Below the pieces are notes generated by a model. It had not been told where the DNA came from. It saw only the letters and a program-made list of their open reading frames with translations, and made no database searches. A program made the position numbers and the translations under genes. From contig NZ_VIYJ01000002.1 in assembly GCF_008087085.1 (NCBI RefSeq), positions 434,001 through 498,000 of the forward strand: a DNA stretch of 64,000 nt, read 5' to 3'. Position 1 is the stretch's first letter. Every line of letters begins with the position of its first letter. Positions 38,314 through 47,124 of the stretch are shown piece after piece. The stretch is from Nocardioides rubriscoriae (GTDB taxonomy: Bacteria > Actinomycetota > Actinomycetes > Propionibacteriales > Nocardioidaceae).

Positions 38314-39581
38314 GCCACCGGCACGGGCCCCGCGGCCCGCGCGACCCCACCGATCTGGGCCGGCACCGGGGCGGGGTGCGAGCCCCACAGCGGCGTCAGG
38401 TCGTAGGCCTCTACGAGGCGCACCATCGCCGTCGACATCGCGGCCAGCGAGAACGGCTGGGCCGGGCAGGTGTGGCGCCCGTGGCCGAACGCGGTCACGA
38501 GCCGGGGGGAGGCGAGACCCTCGACGTCGCGCAGCCGGTGGCGGTCCCAGCGGTCGGGGTCCCAGCCCTCGAGGCCGGGAGCGGCCGAGGTGTTCAGCAG
38601 GGGCAGCAGGGTGGCGATCGTCCAGCCGGGCGGCACGGCGTACGTCGTGGTGCCGTCGTCTAACGACACCGGCGCCAGGACCGTGCGCGCCATGATCGAG
38701 CGCTGGGCCAGCCGGGTCGACTCCAGCGCGCAGCGCGACGCGTGGTCGGTGTCGCCGGCCCGCAGCCGGGCGAGCGACGCGGGGTGCGACAGCAGGTCGA
38801 CCAGCGCCCAGCCGAGGGCGGCGTGCAGGTTGGACATCGAGGCGACGTGCAGGAGCGCGACGTCGAGCGCGATGCCGCGGCGCCGCGCGGCGTCGTCCGG
38901 CTCGTCGGCCCAGGCCGCGTGCACCCGGCCGGACAGCCCGTCGTCGGGCGCGAGCGGGACGAGCACCTCGACGACCTCCTCGAGCGCGGCGAGCTCGGCG
39001 GCCTTGCCCGAGGCCGCGACCGCGGCCATCGCATCGGGGTGCACGAACGCGTCGGAGCCGTCGAGCACGTCGAAGGCGACCACGAGCCGCTCGAAGGCCT
39101 CGCCGCGGGCGGCTGCCGTCCCGGCCCAGGACGCGAGGCCGAGCCGGTGGCCCAGACGGCGTGTGAGGTCGAACACGTCGACCTCCCCGCGCTCGCCCAT
39201 CTCGGCCAGGGTCACGTCGAGCGCTGCGTCGAGGTGGGCCAGGTAGTCGGCCACGTCGTCGCGCCGGAACAGCGTGCCGGGCAGGGTCCGCCGGCCCTCG
39301 AAGAGGCTGTCGGGCAGCTTGCGGCGCAGCATCAGGTAGTCGGCGACCCCCTTGCTCGCGACGTCCTCGGGGAGGGCGTAGAACGCCTCGACCCCGGACG
39401 CCGAGAAGGTGAAGAGGTAGTGGTCGCGGTCGTGGGAGATTGCGAAGGTGTCCCCGTGCTCGCGCCGCGCCTCGGCGACCGTCGCGACGGCGTCGGCGAC
39501 CTCGCGGTGCCACGGCAGGGCCTGCGCGGCGAGCGGGGGGACGGGGACGATGGGTGTCGGCACCCCGGCATCCAACCGCAT
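38298..39581 (-). CDS. Cytochrome P450 with atypical I-helix
   Basis: A 427-residue P450. The heme-thiolate motif is FGHGRHTCPAQ with Cys372, and the K-helix ExxR is E287-S-T-R290. The I-helix region reads HVASMSNLH (A247-N251), so the usual acid-Thr pair that delivers protons to bound oxygen is missing. This suggests either a non-monooxygenase chemistry or a substrate-assisted mechanism. The ATG at 39581 is the best start. It is divergent from sufR and shares its 73-bp intergenic region. No redox partner gene is adjacent. The substrate is unknown. Confidence 0.85.
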   Translation of the reverse strand: MRLDAGVPTPIVPVPPLAAQALPWHREVADAVATVAEARREHGDTFAISHDRDHYLFTFSASGVEAFYALPEDVASKGVADYLMLRRKLPDSLFEGRRTLPGTLFRRDDVADYLAHLDAALDVTLAEMGERGEVDVFDLTRRLGHRLGLASWAGTAAARGEAFERLVVAFDVLDGSDAFVHPDAMAAVAASGKAAELAALEEVVEVLVPLAPDDGLSGRVHAAWADEPDDAARRRGIALDVALLHVASMSNLHAALGWALVDLLSHPASLARLRAGDTDHASRCALESTRLAQRSIMARTVLAPVSLDDGTTTYAVPPGWTIATLLPLLNTSAAPGLEGWDPDRWDRHRLRDVEGLASPRLVTAFGHGRHTCPAQPFSLAAMSTAMVRLVEAYDLTPLWGSHPAPVPAQIGGVARAAGPVPVAYAAR

Positions 39582-39603
39582 GCCGGATCGCCGCGGGGGC
39601 GAC

Positions 39604-39648
39604 TTAGGCAGACCTTGCTTGAAGTGCCGTCGGCAATATAGGCACACT
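39604..39648. promoter_or_regulatory. sufR/P450 intergenic promoter region
   Basis: CACACT (39643-39648) ends 6 nt before the sufR GTG, and TATAGG lies just upstream at 39637. TTAGGCAGACCTTGCTTGA (39604-39622) resembles one arm of a DtxR/IdeR iron box, with the second arm degenerate. Iron or SufR autoregulation is plausible but unproven. Confidence 0.4.
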
Positions 39649-39654
39649 GGCGTT

Positions 39655-40350
39655 GTGGAATTCACCGGGACCGACGAGACGACGCGTGAGCGCGTCGCGC
39701 GGTCGATCCTGGTCAACGGTGCCTCCACGGCCGCCGCGCTCGCCGTGCGGCTCGACCTGACGCCCGCCGCCGTCCGCCGTCACCTCGACCAGCTGGTCGA
39801 CGAGGGCCACGTCGTGGCCCGCGACGCCCGGCCGTCCGGCACTCGCGGTCGCGGCCGTCCGGCCAAGGAGTTCGCGCTGACCGTCACCGGTCGCGACCTC
39901 TTCGACCAGCAGTACGACGACCTGGCCGTCGCCGCCCTGCGGTTCCTCGACGAGACCGGTGGCGACGAGGCCGTCCGGGCGTTCGCCAAGCGCCGCGCCG
40001 CGTTCGTCGAGGAGCGCTTCGGCGAGGTCTCGGCGGCCGCCCCCGACCTGGGGCCGGCCCAGGTGCTGGCGCAGGTGTTCTCCGACCAGGGCTACGCCGC
40101 CTCGGTCCGCGACTCGCCGGTGGGCGAGCAGCTGTGCCAGCAGCACTGCCCGGTCTCCCACGTCGCCCACGAGTTCCCCCAGCTGTGCGAGGAGGAGACC
40201 GCGGCGATCAGCCGCGTGCTCGGCCGCCACGTCCAACGTCTTGCCACCATCGCCCACGGCGACGGTGTCTGCACCACGTGCATCCCCGACCTGCCGGTCT
40301 CGACAGGCTCGACCACCGAATCGACGACGAAGGAGAAGGTCACCACATGA
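39655..40350 (+). CDS. sufR: Fe-S-sensing repressor SufR
   Basis: A 231-residue winged-helix regulator of the suf operon. The DNA-binding domain lies at about 10-80 ([29 protein letters not shown]). The C-terminal half holds a cysteine cluster, C161, C165 and C178, plus C206 and C209, that would bind a [4Fe-4S] cluster. Apo-SufR loses repression and raises suf expression. The last ~18 residues ([14 protein letters not shown]) come from a dispersed repeat sequence in the DNA. The stop overlaps the sufB ATG (ATGA). Confidence 0.92.
   Translation: MEFTGTDETTRERVARSILVNGASTAAALAVRLDLTPAAVRRHLDQLVDEGHVVARDARPSGTRGRGRPAKEFALTVTGRDLFDQQYDDLAVAALRFLDETGGDEAVRAFAKRRAAFVEERFGEVSAAAPDLGPAQVLAQVFSDQGYAASVRDSPVGEQLCQQHCPVSHVAHEFPQLCEEETAAISRVLGRHVQRLATIAHGDGVCTTCIPDLPVSTGSTTESTTKEKVTT
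40296..40318. repeat. Dispersed GGTCTCGACAGGCTCGACC-type repeat inside sufR
   Basis: This imperfect palindrome resembles a short repeat I recall as abundant in Nocardioides-type genomes; a related sequence (GGTCTCGACTCGGGCTCGCC) occurs near 46452 in this window. It encodes the Ser/Thr-rich tail of SufR. Confidence 0.4.
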
Positions 40351-41765
40351 CCTCCATCGAGGACCTCAACCCCGAGCTCAAGGGCATCGGTCGCTACGAG
40401 TTCGGCTGGGCCGACACCGACGTGGCCGGCGCGACCGCCCAGCGCGGTCTCAGCGAGGACGTGGTGCGCAACATCTCCGCGCTCAAGAACGAGCCGCAGT
40501 GGATGCTCGACCAGCGCCTCAAGGGCCTCAAGCTCTTCCACCGCAAGCCCATGCCCACCTGGGGCTCCGACCTCGGTGGCATCGACTTCGACAACATCAA
40601 GTACTTCGTCCGCTCCTCCGAGAAGCAGGCGGCCACGTGGGAGGACCTCCCCGAGGAGATCAAGAACACCTACGACAAGCTCGGCATCCCCGAGGCCGAG
40701 AAGCAGCGCCTGGTCTCCGGCGTCGCGGCCCAGTACGAGTCCGAGGTCGTCTACCACTCGATCCGCGAGGACCTCGAGCAGCAGGGCGTGCTCTTCCTCG
40801 ACACCGACACCGCCCTGCGCGAGCAGCCCGAGCTGTTCCAGCAGTACTTCGGCACCGTCATCCCCGTCGGTGACAACAAGTTCTCGGCCCTCAACACCTC
40901 GGTGTGGTCGGGCGGCTCGTTCATCTACGTGCCCAAGGGCGTCCACGTCGACATCCCGCTGCAGGCCTACTTCCGCATCAACACCGAGAACATGGGCCAG
41001 TTCGAGCGCACGCTGATCATCGTCGACGAGGACGCCTACGTGCACTACGTCGAGGGCTGCACCGCGCCGATCTACTCGTCGGACTCGCTGCACTCCGCGG
41101 TCGTCGAGATCATCGTCAAGAAGGGCGGCCGCTGCCGCTACACGACCATCCAGAACTGGTCCAACAACGTCTACAACCTCGTCACCAAGCGCGCGACGTG
41201 CGAGGCCGGCGCGACCATGGAGTGGGTCGACGGCAACATCGGCTCCAAGGTGACGATGAAGTACCCCGCGATCTACCTCATGGGCGAGCACGCCAAGGGC
41301 GAGACCCTGTCGATCGCCTTCGCGGGCGAGGGCCAGCACCAGGACGCCGGCGCCAAGATGGTCCACGCCGCGCCGCACACGTCGTCCTCGATCCTGTCCA
41401 AGTCGGTGGCCCGCGGCGGTGGCCGCACCTCCTACCGCGGCCTGATCCAGGTCAACGAGGGGGCTCACGGCTCCAAGTCCAACGTGCTGTGCGACGCGCT
41501 GCTGGTCGACCAGATCAGCCGCTCCGACACCTACCCCTACGTCGACATCCGCGAGGACGACGTCTCGATGGGTCACGAGGCCAGCGTCTCCAAGGTCTCC
41601 GACGACCAGCTCTTCTACCTGATGTCGCGCGGCATGGAGCAGGACGAGGCCATGGCGATGATCGTGCGCGGCTTCGTCGAGCCGATCGCCAAGGAGCTCC
41701 CCATGGAGTACGCCCTCGAGCTCAACCGCCTGATCGAGCTGCAGATGGAGGGTGCGGTCGGCTGA
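40347..41765 (+). CDS. sufB: Fe-S cluster assembly protein SufB
   Basis: A 472-residue scaffold subunit with the beta-helix core of SufB/Suf[22 protein letters not shown] contains the conserved cysteine of the assembly site, and [17 protein letters not shown] is a family signature. SufB builds the nascent cluster with SufC and SufD. No intein is present, unlike SufB in M. tuberculosis. The ATG overlaps the sufR stop. Confidence 0.97.
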   Translation: MTSIEDLNPELKGIGRYEFGWADTDVAGATAQRGLSEDVVRNISALKNEPQWMLDQRLKGLKLFHRKPMPTWGSDLGGIDFDNIKYFVRSSEKQAATWEDLPEEIKNTYDKLGIPEAEKQRLVSGVAAQYESEVVYHSIREDLEQQGVLFLDTDTALREQPELFQQYFGTVIPVGDNKFSALNTSVWSGGSFIYVPKGVHVDIPLQAYFRINTENMGQFERTLIIVDEDAYVHYVEGCTAPIYSSDSLHSAVVEIIVKKGGRCRYTTIQNWSNNVYNLVTKRATCEAGATMEWVDGNIGSKVTMKYPAIYLMGEHAKGETLSIAFAGEGQHQDAGAKMVHAAPHTSSSILSKSVARGGGRTSYRGLIQVNEGAHGSKSNVLCDALLVDQISRSDTYPYVDIREDDVSMGHEASVSKVSDDQLFYLMSRGMEQDEAMAMIVRGFVEPIAKELPMEYALELNRLIELQMEGAVG

Positions 41766-41814
41766 CGCCGCCCCACCCGCACCCGCACAGCACCGACCGT
41801 AGAGAGACCCACAC

Positions 41815-42999
41815 GTGACCCTGACCGACTCTGCCCGCGAGAACCTCGAGGCGGGCCTCGAGGTGAAGCACCAGATCACCTCCCACCTCAACCCGCCGCC
41901 GTCCTACGACCTCGCCGACCACCCGGCACCCACCGGCCGCGAGGAGATCTGGCGCTTCACCCCGCTCAAGCGGCTGCGCGGGCTCCTCGACGGCGAGGCC
42001 TCCGACGCCTCGCTGACGTGGGACACCACGCTTCCCGACGGGGTGACGCTGAGCGACATCTCGGTCGACGAGGCCCGTGAGCTCGGCGAGCTGGCCCCGG
42101 GCGACCGGCCCTCGGCCCTCGCGGTCGCGCTGGCCGGGGGAGCCACGCTGCTCGACGTGCCCGCCGACACCGAGCTCGACGAGCCGGTCGTGCTGCGTCT
42201 GCACGGTGAGAACGTCGACGACCTCGTCTACGGCCACCTCGTGCTGCGCGTGGGCCGCTTCTCGCGAGCCACGATCGTGCTGGTCCACACCGGCAGCGCG
42301 CGCTACGCCGCCACCACCTCGGTGCTCGTCGGCGACGGGGCCCAGGTCAACGTCGTGTCGCTGCAGGACTGGGACGACGACGCCGTCCACCTGGGTCGCG
42401 ACGCGGTCCTCGTCGGCCGCGACGCGAGCGTGCGGCACACCTCGGTCTCCTTCGGCGGCGACGTCGTGCGCATGCACGCCAACGTCGAGTACGCCGCCCC
42501 CGGCGGCGAGGCCGAGCTGCTCGGCCTCTACTTCGCCGACGCCGGCCAGCACCTCGAGCACCGGCTCTTCGCCGACCACAACCAGCCGCGCACCAAGAGC
42601 AAGGTCCTCTACAAGGGTGCGCTGCAGGGCCAGGGCGCCCACACCGTCTGGATCGGCAACGTCTTGATTCGCAAGGTCGCCGAGGGCATCGAGACCTACG
42701 AGGAGAACCGCAACCTCGTGCTCACCGACGGCTGCCAGGCCGACTCGGTGCCCAACCTCGAGATCGAGACCGGCGAGATCGAGGGAGCCGGCCACGCGTC
42801 GGCCACCGCCCGCTTCGACGACGAGCAGCTGTTCTACCTGCGCTCGCGCGGCGTCTCCGACAAGGAGGCGCGCCGGCTGGTGCTCCACGGCTTCTTCCAG
42901 GACCTCATCCGCAAGGTCGGGGTCCCCGAGATCGAGGAGCGCCTCACCGCGACCGTGGAGGCCGAGCTGGCCAAGAACGTCCTGAGGGAGCTCGACTGA
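41815..42999 (+). CDS. sufD: Fe-S cluster assembly protein SufD
   Basis: A 394-residue SufD. The C-terminal block ATARFDDEQLFYLRSRGV, followed by LVLHGFFQDL, is diagnostic, and the middle is a beta-helix region. SufD partners SufB and SufC in the scaffold complex. The GTG has AGAGAG upstream, and the stop overlaps the following Rieske gene by one base. Confidence 0.95.
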   Translation: MTLTDSARENLEAGLEVKHQITSHLNPPPSYDLADHPAPTGREEIWRFTPLKRLRGLLDGEASDASLTWDTTLPDGVTLSDISVDEARELGELAPGDRPSALAVALAGGATLLDVPADTELDEPVVLRLHGENVDDLVYGHLVLRVGRFSRATIVLVHTGSARYAATTSVLVGDGAQVNVVSLQDWDDDAVHLGRDAVLVGRDASVRHTSVSFGGDVVRMHANVEYAAPGGEAELLGLYFADAGQHLEHRLFADHNQPRTKSKVLYKGALQGQGAHTVWIGNVLIRKVAEGIETYEENRNLVLTDGCQADSVPNLEIETGEIEGAGHASATARFDDEQLFYLRSRGVSDKEARRLVLHGFFQDLIRKVGVPEIEERLTATVEAELAKNVLRELD

Positions 43000-43346
43000 T
43001 GACGTTCCTGCTGGCCTGCGCGACGTCCGACGTGCCGACCGACGAGGCCCTCGGCGTCACGATCGGCGACGTCGACGTGGCCATCGCGCGGCACGCCACC
43101 GACCAGGGCGACGAGTTCTTCGCCCTGCAGGACCTCTGCAGCCACGCCGCTGTCTCCCTGAGCGAGGGCGAGGTGGACGCCTGCACCGTCGAGTGCTGGT
43201 TGCACGGCTCGCGCTTCGACCTCCGCACGGGCAAGCCGACCGGCCTGCCCGCCACTGAACCCGTCGCGACCTTCCCTGTCGAGGTCCGCGACGACGGTGT
43301 CTACGTCGACACCGCCACCACCCTGAACGGAGTTGTTCCCACATGA
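42999..43346 (+). CDS. Rieske-type [2Fe-2S] ferredoxin in the suf operon
   Basis: A 115-residue soluble Rieske protein of the NirD/dioxygenase-ferredoxin type. Ligands are C47-x-H49 and C66-x2-H69. No signal or bc1-type disulfide cysteines are present. The ATG overlaps the sufD stop and its end overlaps the sufC start, so it is fully embedded in the operon. It may supply electrons for cluster assembly, as in other actinobacterial suf operons; its partner is unproven. Confidence 0.9.
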   Translation: MTFLLACATSDVPTDEALGVTIGDVDVAIARHATDQGDEFFALQDLCSHAAVSLSEGEVDACTVECWLHGSRFDLRTGKPTGLPATEPVATFPVEVRDDGVYVDTATTLNGVVPT

Positions 43347-44101
43347 GCACGCTGGAGATCAAGGACCTGCACGTCTCGGTCAAGACCGACGACGGCCCCA
43401 AGGAGATCCTCAAGGGCGTGACGCTGACCATCAAGGACGGTGAGACGCACGCGATCATGGGGCCCAACGGCTCCGGCAAGTCGACCCTGGCCTACTCGAT
43501 CGCCGGTCACCCCAAGTACGACATCACCGGCGGCACCGTTACCCTCGACGGCGCCGACGTGCTCGCCATGACCGTCGACGAGCGGGCGCGTGCCGGGCTG
43601 TTCCTGGCCATGCAGTACCCCGTGGAGGTGCCCGGCGTCTCGGTGTCCAACTTCCTGCGCACCGCCAAGACCGCCCTCGACGGCGAGGCCCCCAAGCTGC
43701 GCACCTGGGTCAAGGACGTCAACGCCGCCCTCGAGAAGCTCAACCTCGACCCGACCTTCGGGCAGCGCTCGGTCAACGAGGGCTTCTCCGGCGGTGAGAA
43801 GAAGCGCCACGAGATCGCCCAGCTCGAGCTGCTCGACCCCCAGGTCGCGATCCTCGACGAGACCGACTCCGGTCTCGACATCGACGCGCTCAAGATCGTC
43901 TCCGAGGGCGTCAACCGCTTCCGCGCGCAAGAGGGCAAGGGTGTCCTGCTGATCACCCACTACACCCGCATCCTGCGCTACATCGAGCCCGACCACGTCC
44001 ACGTGTTCGTCGACGGCAGGATCGCCGACCAGGGTGGCCCCGAGCTCGCCGAGGCCCTAGAGGCCGAGGGCTACGACAAGTACCTCTCGGCGGTGCGATA
44101 A
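43343..44101 (+). CDS. sufC: Fe-S cluster assembly ATPase SufC
   Basis: A 252-residue ABC-type ATPase. Walker A GPNGSGKST at about 38-46, signature FSGGEKKRHEIAQ and Walker B VAILDETDSGLDIDALK are intact. SufC drives conformational change in SufBD. The ATG overlaps the Rieske gene stop. A 113-bp gap then separates it from sufS. Confidence 0.97.
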   Translation: MSTLEIKDLHVSVKTDDGPKEILKGVTLTIKDGETHAIMGPNGSGKSTLAYSIAGHPKYDITGGTVTLDGADVLAMTVDERARAGLFLAMQYPVEVPGVSVSNFLRTAKTALDGEAPKLRTWVKDVNAALEKLNLDPTFGQRSVNEGFSGGEKKRHEIAQLELLDPQVAILDETDSGLDIDALKIVSEGVNRFRAQEGKGVLLITHYTRILRYIEPDHVHVFVDGRIADQGGPELAEALEAEGYDKYLSAVR

Positions 44102-44214
44102 GCGGCACTGGGCGGCGTTGTCGTCGCTCGACGGCCCGCTTCGCTCCAAGGCCGCCTTCGCTCCTCCGCCTTGCCCAGCACCACTTCTCGCAACGCCGAC
44201 CAGGGATGTGAAAC
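44102..44214. repeat. Repeat-rich spacer inside the suf operon
   Basis: CTGGGCGGCG near 44108 can pair with CCGCCTTGCCCAG near 44168-44180, bracketing GCTTCGCTCC-type sequence (44139 and 44157 regions). No gene is present. It is an unusual long insert between otherwise overlapping suf genes and may be an mRNA structure element. Confidence 0.45.
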
Positions 44215-45480
44215 ATGAAGGGTCTGCTTCCTGAGCTGGAGGTCATCCGCAAGGACTTCCCCATCCTCGAGCGCACCGTCTCGGGCGGGTTGCCGCTGAT
44301 CTACCTCGACAGCGCCAACACCTCGCAGAAGCCGCAGGTCGTCATCGACGCGATGGTCGACCACCTCGAGCACCACAACGCCAACATCGCGCGCGCCATG
44401 CACACCCTCGGGGCCGAGTCGACCGAGGCGTTCGAGGCGGCGCGCGACAAGGTGGCGGCCTTTCTCGGCGCTCCGAGCCGCGACGAGGTGATCTTCACCA
44501 AGAACGCCTCGGAGGCGCTCAACCTGATCGCCGGCACGCTGGCCTGGAAGGGTCCGCGCCAGGTCGGCGAGGGCGACGAGGTGGTCATCACCGAGATGGA
44601 GCACCACTCCAACATCGTGCCCTGGCAGCTGCTCACCGAGCGGACCGGCGCGACGCTGCGGTGGTTCGGTCTCACCGACGACGGTCAGCTCGACCTGGCC
44701 GACATCGACACGCTGGTGACCGAGCGCACCAAGGTCGTCGCGTTCACGTGGGTCTCCAACATGCTCGGCACGATCAACCCCGTCGCCGAGCTGACGCGCC
44801 GCGCCCACGAGGTGGGCGCGATCGTGGTCGTCGACGCCTCGCAGGCCGCGCCGCAGCTGCCGATCGACCTGGCGGCGATGGCGCCCGAGGAGCGTCCCGA
44901 CGTCGTGGTCTTCACCGGTCACAAGGTGGTCGGGCCCACCGGCATCGGCGTGCTGTGGGGCCGGGCCGGGCTGCTCGGTGAGCTGCCCCCGTTCCTCGGT
45001 GGGGGCGAGATGATCGAGACCGTGCGCATGGAGCGTTCGACGTACGCCCCGATCCCGCACAAGTTCGAGGCCGGCACCCCGCCGATCACCGAGGCGATCG
45101 GCCTCGGTGCCGCTGTCGACTACCTCGGCCACCTGGGCCTGGCCGCGGTGCGCGACCACGAGCACGCGATCACCGCCTACGCCCTCGACGGCCTGGCCAC
45201 GATCCCCGGCCTGCGGGTGCTGGGCCCGCTCGACCCGACCCGGCGCGGGGGAGCGATCTCCTTCGAGATCGACGGGGTGCACCCCCACGACGTCGCGCAG
45301 GTGCTGGACTCGCGCGGCATCGCCGTGCGCGCCGGCCACCACTGCGCCAGGCCGGCCCACGCGCGCTTCGGCGTGCAGAGCTCGACGCGCATGTCGTCGT
45401 ACCTCTACACCACCCCCAGCGAGATCGACGCCCTCGTGGAGGCGCTGGAATACACCCGCTCCTACTTCAAGTTGGATTGA
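44215..45480 (+). CDS. sufS: Cysteine desulfurase SufS
   Basis: A 421-residue PLP enzyme that takes sulfur from cysteine for cluster assembly. The PLP lysine is K237 in FTGHKVVGP and the active cysteine is C377 in GHHCARPAH. The C-terminal SSTRMSSYLYTT motif is standard. SufU, encoded next, accepts the sulfur. Confidence 0.97.
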   Translation: MKGLLPELEVIRKDFPILERTVSGGLPLIYLDSANTSQKPQVVIDAMVDHLEHHNANIARAMHTLGAESTEAFEAARDKVAAFLGAPSRDEVIFTKNASEALNLIAGTLAWKGPRQVGEGDEVVITEMEHHSNIVPWQLLTERTGATLRWFGLTDDGQLDLADIDTLVTERTKVVAFTWVSNMLGTINPVAELTRRAHEVGAIVVVDASQAAPQLPIDLAAMAPEERPDVVVFTGHKVVGPTGIGVLWGRAGLLGELPPFLGGGEMIETVRMERSTYAPIPHKFEAGTPPITEAIGLGAAVDYLGHLGLAAVRDHEHAITAYALDGLATIPGLRVLGPLDPTRRGGAISFEIDGVHPHDVAQVLDSRGIAVRAGHHCARPAHARFGVQSSTRMSSYLYTTPSEIDALVEALEYTRSYFKLD

Positions 45481-45484
45481 TGTC

Positions 45485-45931
45485 ATGAGCGAACTCGATG
45501 CGCTGTACCAGGAGATCATCCTGGACCACTACAAGAACCCCCACCACGCAGGCCTGCGCGACCCCTTCGAGGCCGAGGTGCACCACGTCAACCCGACCTG
45601 CGGCGACGAGGTGACGCTGCGCGTCCACGTCGCCGACGGCCTGGTCTCCGACGTGTCCTACGACGCCGTCGGCTGCTCGATCTCGCAGGCGTCGGCCTCG
45701 GTGATGGCCGACCTCGTCATCGGCAAGCCGGTCGACGAGGCCATGGCGATCCACGAGTCGTTCCTCACCCTGATGCAGGGCAAGGGCCAGGTCGAGCCCG
45801 ACGAGGACGTCCTCGAGGACGGCATCGCGTTCGCCGGCGTCGCCAAGTTCCCGGCGCGCGTCAAGTGCGCACTACTGTCGTGGATGGCCTGGAAAGACGC
45901 CACCGCCCAATCCCTGGAGACCCAGTCATGA
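45485..45931 (+). CDS. sufU: Zinc-dependent sulfurtransferase SufU
   Basis: A 148-residue SufU/NifU-N protein. The ligand set C39-x-D41, C64 and C128 matches SufU. It accepts sulfur from SufS and passes it to SufB. The ATG lies 4 bp after the sufS stop, and sufT overlaps its end (ATGA). Confidence 0.95.
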   Translation: MSELDALYQEIILDHYKNPHHAGLRDPFEAEVHHVNPTCGDEVTLRVHVADGLVSDVSYDAVGCSISQASASVMADLVIGKPVDEAMAIHESFLTLMQGKGQVEPDEDVLEDGIAFAGVAKFPARVKCALLSWMAWKDATAQSLETQS

Positions 45932-46314
45932 CTGCAGCCGCACCCGACCACAGCGACCTGCCCGACGTCCCCGAGGCCGTCACCGGCTCCGGCGGTGGCA
46001 CCACCACCGTGAGCAAGGACGACGTCTACGAGGCCATGAAGGACGTCGTCGACCCCGAGCTGGGCATCAACGTCGTCGACCTCGGCCTCGTCTACGACCT
46101 GCACCTCGACGACTCGACCAACCTGGTCATCGACATGACCCTCACGTCCGCGGCCTGCCCGCTGACCGACGTCATCCAGGACCAGACCAACGCCGCCCTC
46201 GAGGGTCTGGTCAACGACGTAGCGATCAACTGGGTATGGATGCCACCCTGGGGCCCCGACAAGATCACCGACGACGGCCGCGAGCAGCTGCGCGCCCTCG
46301 GCTTCAACGTCTGA
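45928..46314 (+). CDS. sufT: MIP18-family Fe-S assembly factor SufT
   Basis: A 128-residue DUF59 protein with VVDPELGINVVDLGLVYD and the TSAACPLTD cysteine motif. SufT aids cluster maturation or transfer to targets. It closes the suf operon. The N-terminal ~28 residues form a Gly/Ser-rich flexible arm. Confidence 0.93.
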   Translation: MTAAAPDHSDLPDVPEAVTGSGGGTTTVSKDDVYEAMKDVVDPELGINVVDLGLVYDLHLDDSTNLVIDMTLTSAACPLTDVIQDQTNAALEGLVNDVAINWVWMPPWGPDKITDDGREQLRALGFNV

Positions 46315-46494
46315 GGCGTAGCGGCGCGAGGAACGAGCGCCGCCACCGACCCGAAGAGGTCGAGGGAGCGCTGCGCCTGAGGTCGCGCAGGCGCAAGGCG
46401 CGGCTCGAGACCCCCGCAGGCACAGGTCGACCTCAGCAGGTCGGCTGCCGTGGTCTCGACTCGGGCTCGCCCGGCTCGACCAGCGTGGATTGAA
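46315..46494. repeat. Palindrome-rich intergenic region after sufT
   Basis: Three hairpins follow one another: GCGGCGC (46321-46327) with GCGCCGC (46337-46343), GCGCCTG (46373-46379) with CAGGCGC (46388-46394), and an imperfect GGTCTCGACTCGGG... palindrome near 46452-46480. GAGGAACGAGCG-type sequence is included. The region may act as a bidirectional end for suf mRNA and as a repeat site. No gene is supported. Confidence 0.5.
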
Positions 46495-46500
46495 TAGATT
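46495..46500 (+). promoter_or_regulatory. -10 element of the acVLRF1 gene
   Basis: TAGATT ends 6 nt before the GTG at 46507, in an AT-rich patch (ATTGAATAGATT). Confidence 0.55.
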
Positions 46501-46506
46501 CGCACC

Positions 46507-47124
46507 GTGCCCCTCGTCCTCGTCCCGACCGCCCGCTGGGCGCGCTGGGTCGACAACTTCGAGCGCAGCCACGGCGCGACGTCGTACGCCGTGGTCGACG
46601 GTGCGTTGGCCGGAGCCGCCCAGGACGGGTCGACCGTCACTGTCCGGCTGCCCTTCGCCGCGTCGTACGACGGTCCGGCCACGCCCGACGCGCTGGGCGC
46701 GGCGGTGGCGGTGCCCGACGACTGGGGCGTGCTGCTGGTGCGCAAGGGCGGCTTCGCGGTGGCGCGGATGCGTGGCGCGACGATGGGGGAGTCCAAGACC
46801 GGGCAGCGCCACGTCCAGGGCCGCACCAAGGCCGGTGGGCAGTCGCAGCAGCGCTTCGCGCGGCGCCGCGACAACCAGGCGCGCCAGGCCTACGAGGCCG
46901 CGGCCGACCACGCGGCCCGGATCCTCGGCAGCCTCGCCGGCAGGCACGCTCCGGTCGTGACCGGCGGCGACCACGGCGCGGTCGACGAGGTGCTGGAGGA
47001 CCTGCGGCTGCGTGGCTTCGTCGTCGTCGCCCCGTGGTTGGCGGTCCCCGACCCACGGCGCGGGGTGCTCGAGCAGGCGGTGGCCGACGCGACCGCGCTG
47101 CAGGTCGAGGTGGTCAACGCGTGA
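46507..47124 (+). CDS. acVLRF1-family peptidyl-tRNA hydrolase (ribosome rescue)
   Basis: A 205-residue protein matching the Vms1-like release-factor family of actinobacteria. The core KTGQRHVQGRTKAGGQSQQR carries the GGQ-like catalytic loop, followed by a basic helix (FARRRDNQARQAYEAAADHA). Such factors release nascent chains from stalled 50S-peptidyl-tRNA complexes. The start is a leaderless GTG. The stop overlaps the next gene (GTGA). Confidence 0.85.
   Translation: MPLVLVPTARWARWVDNFERSHGATSYAVVDGALAGAAQDGSTVTVRLPFAASYDGPATPDALGAAVAVPDDWGVLLVRKGGFAVARMRGATMGESKTGQRHVQGRTKAGGQSQQRFARRRDNQARQAYEAAADHAARILGSLAGRHAPVVTGGDHGAVDEVLEDLRLRGFVVVAPWLAVPDPRRGVLEQAVADATALQVEVVNA

Noticed and set aside
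40347..41765. Intein in SufB, as in M. tuberculosis
   Set aside because: The frame is continuous at the normal SufB length (472 residues), with no splicing motifs.
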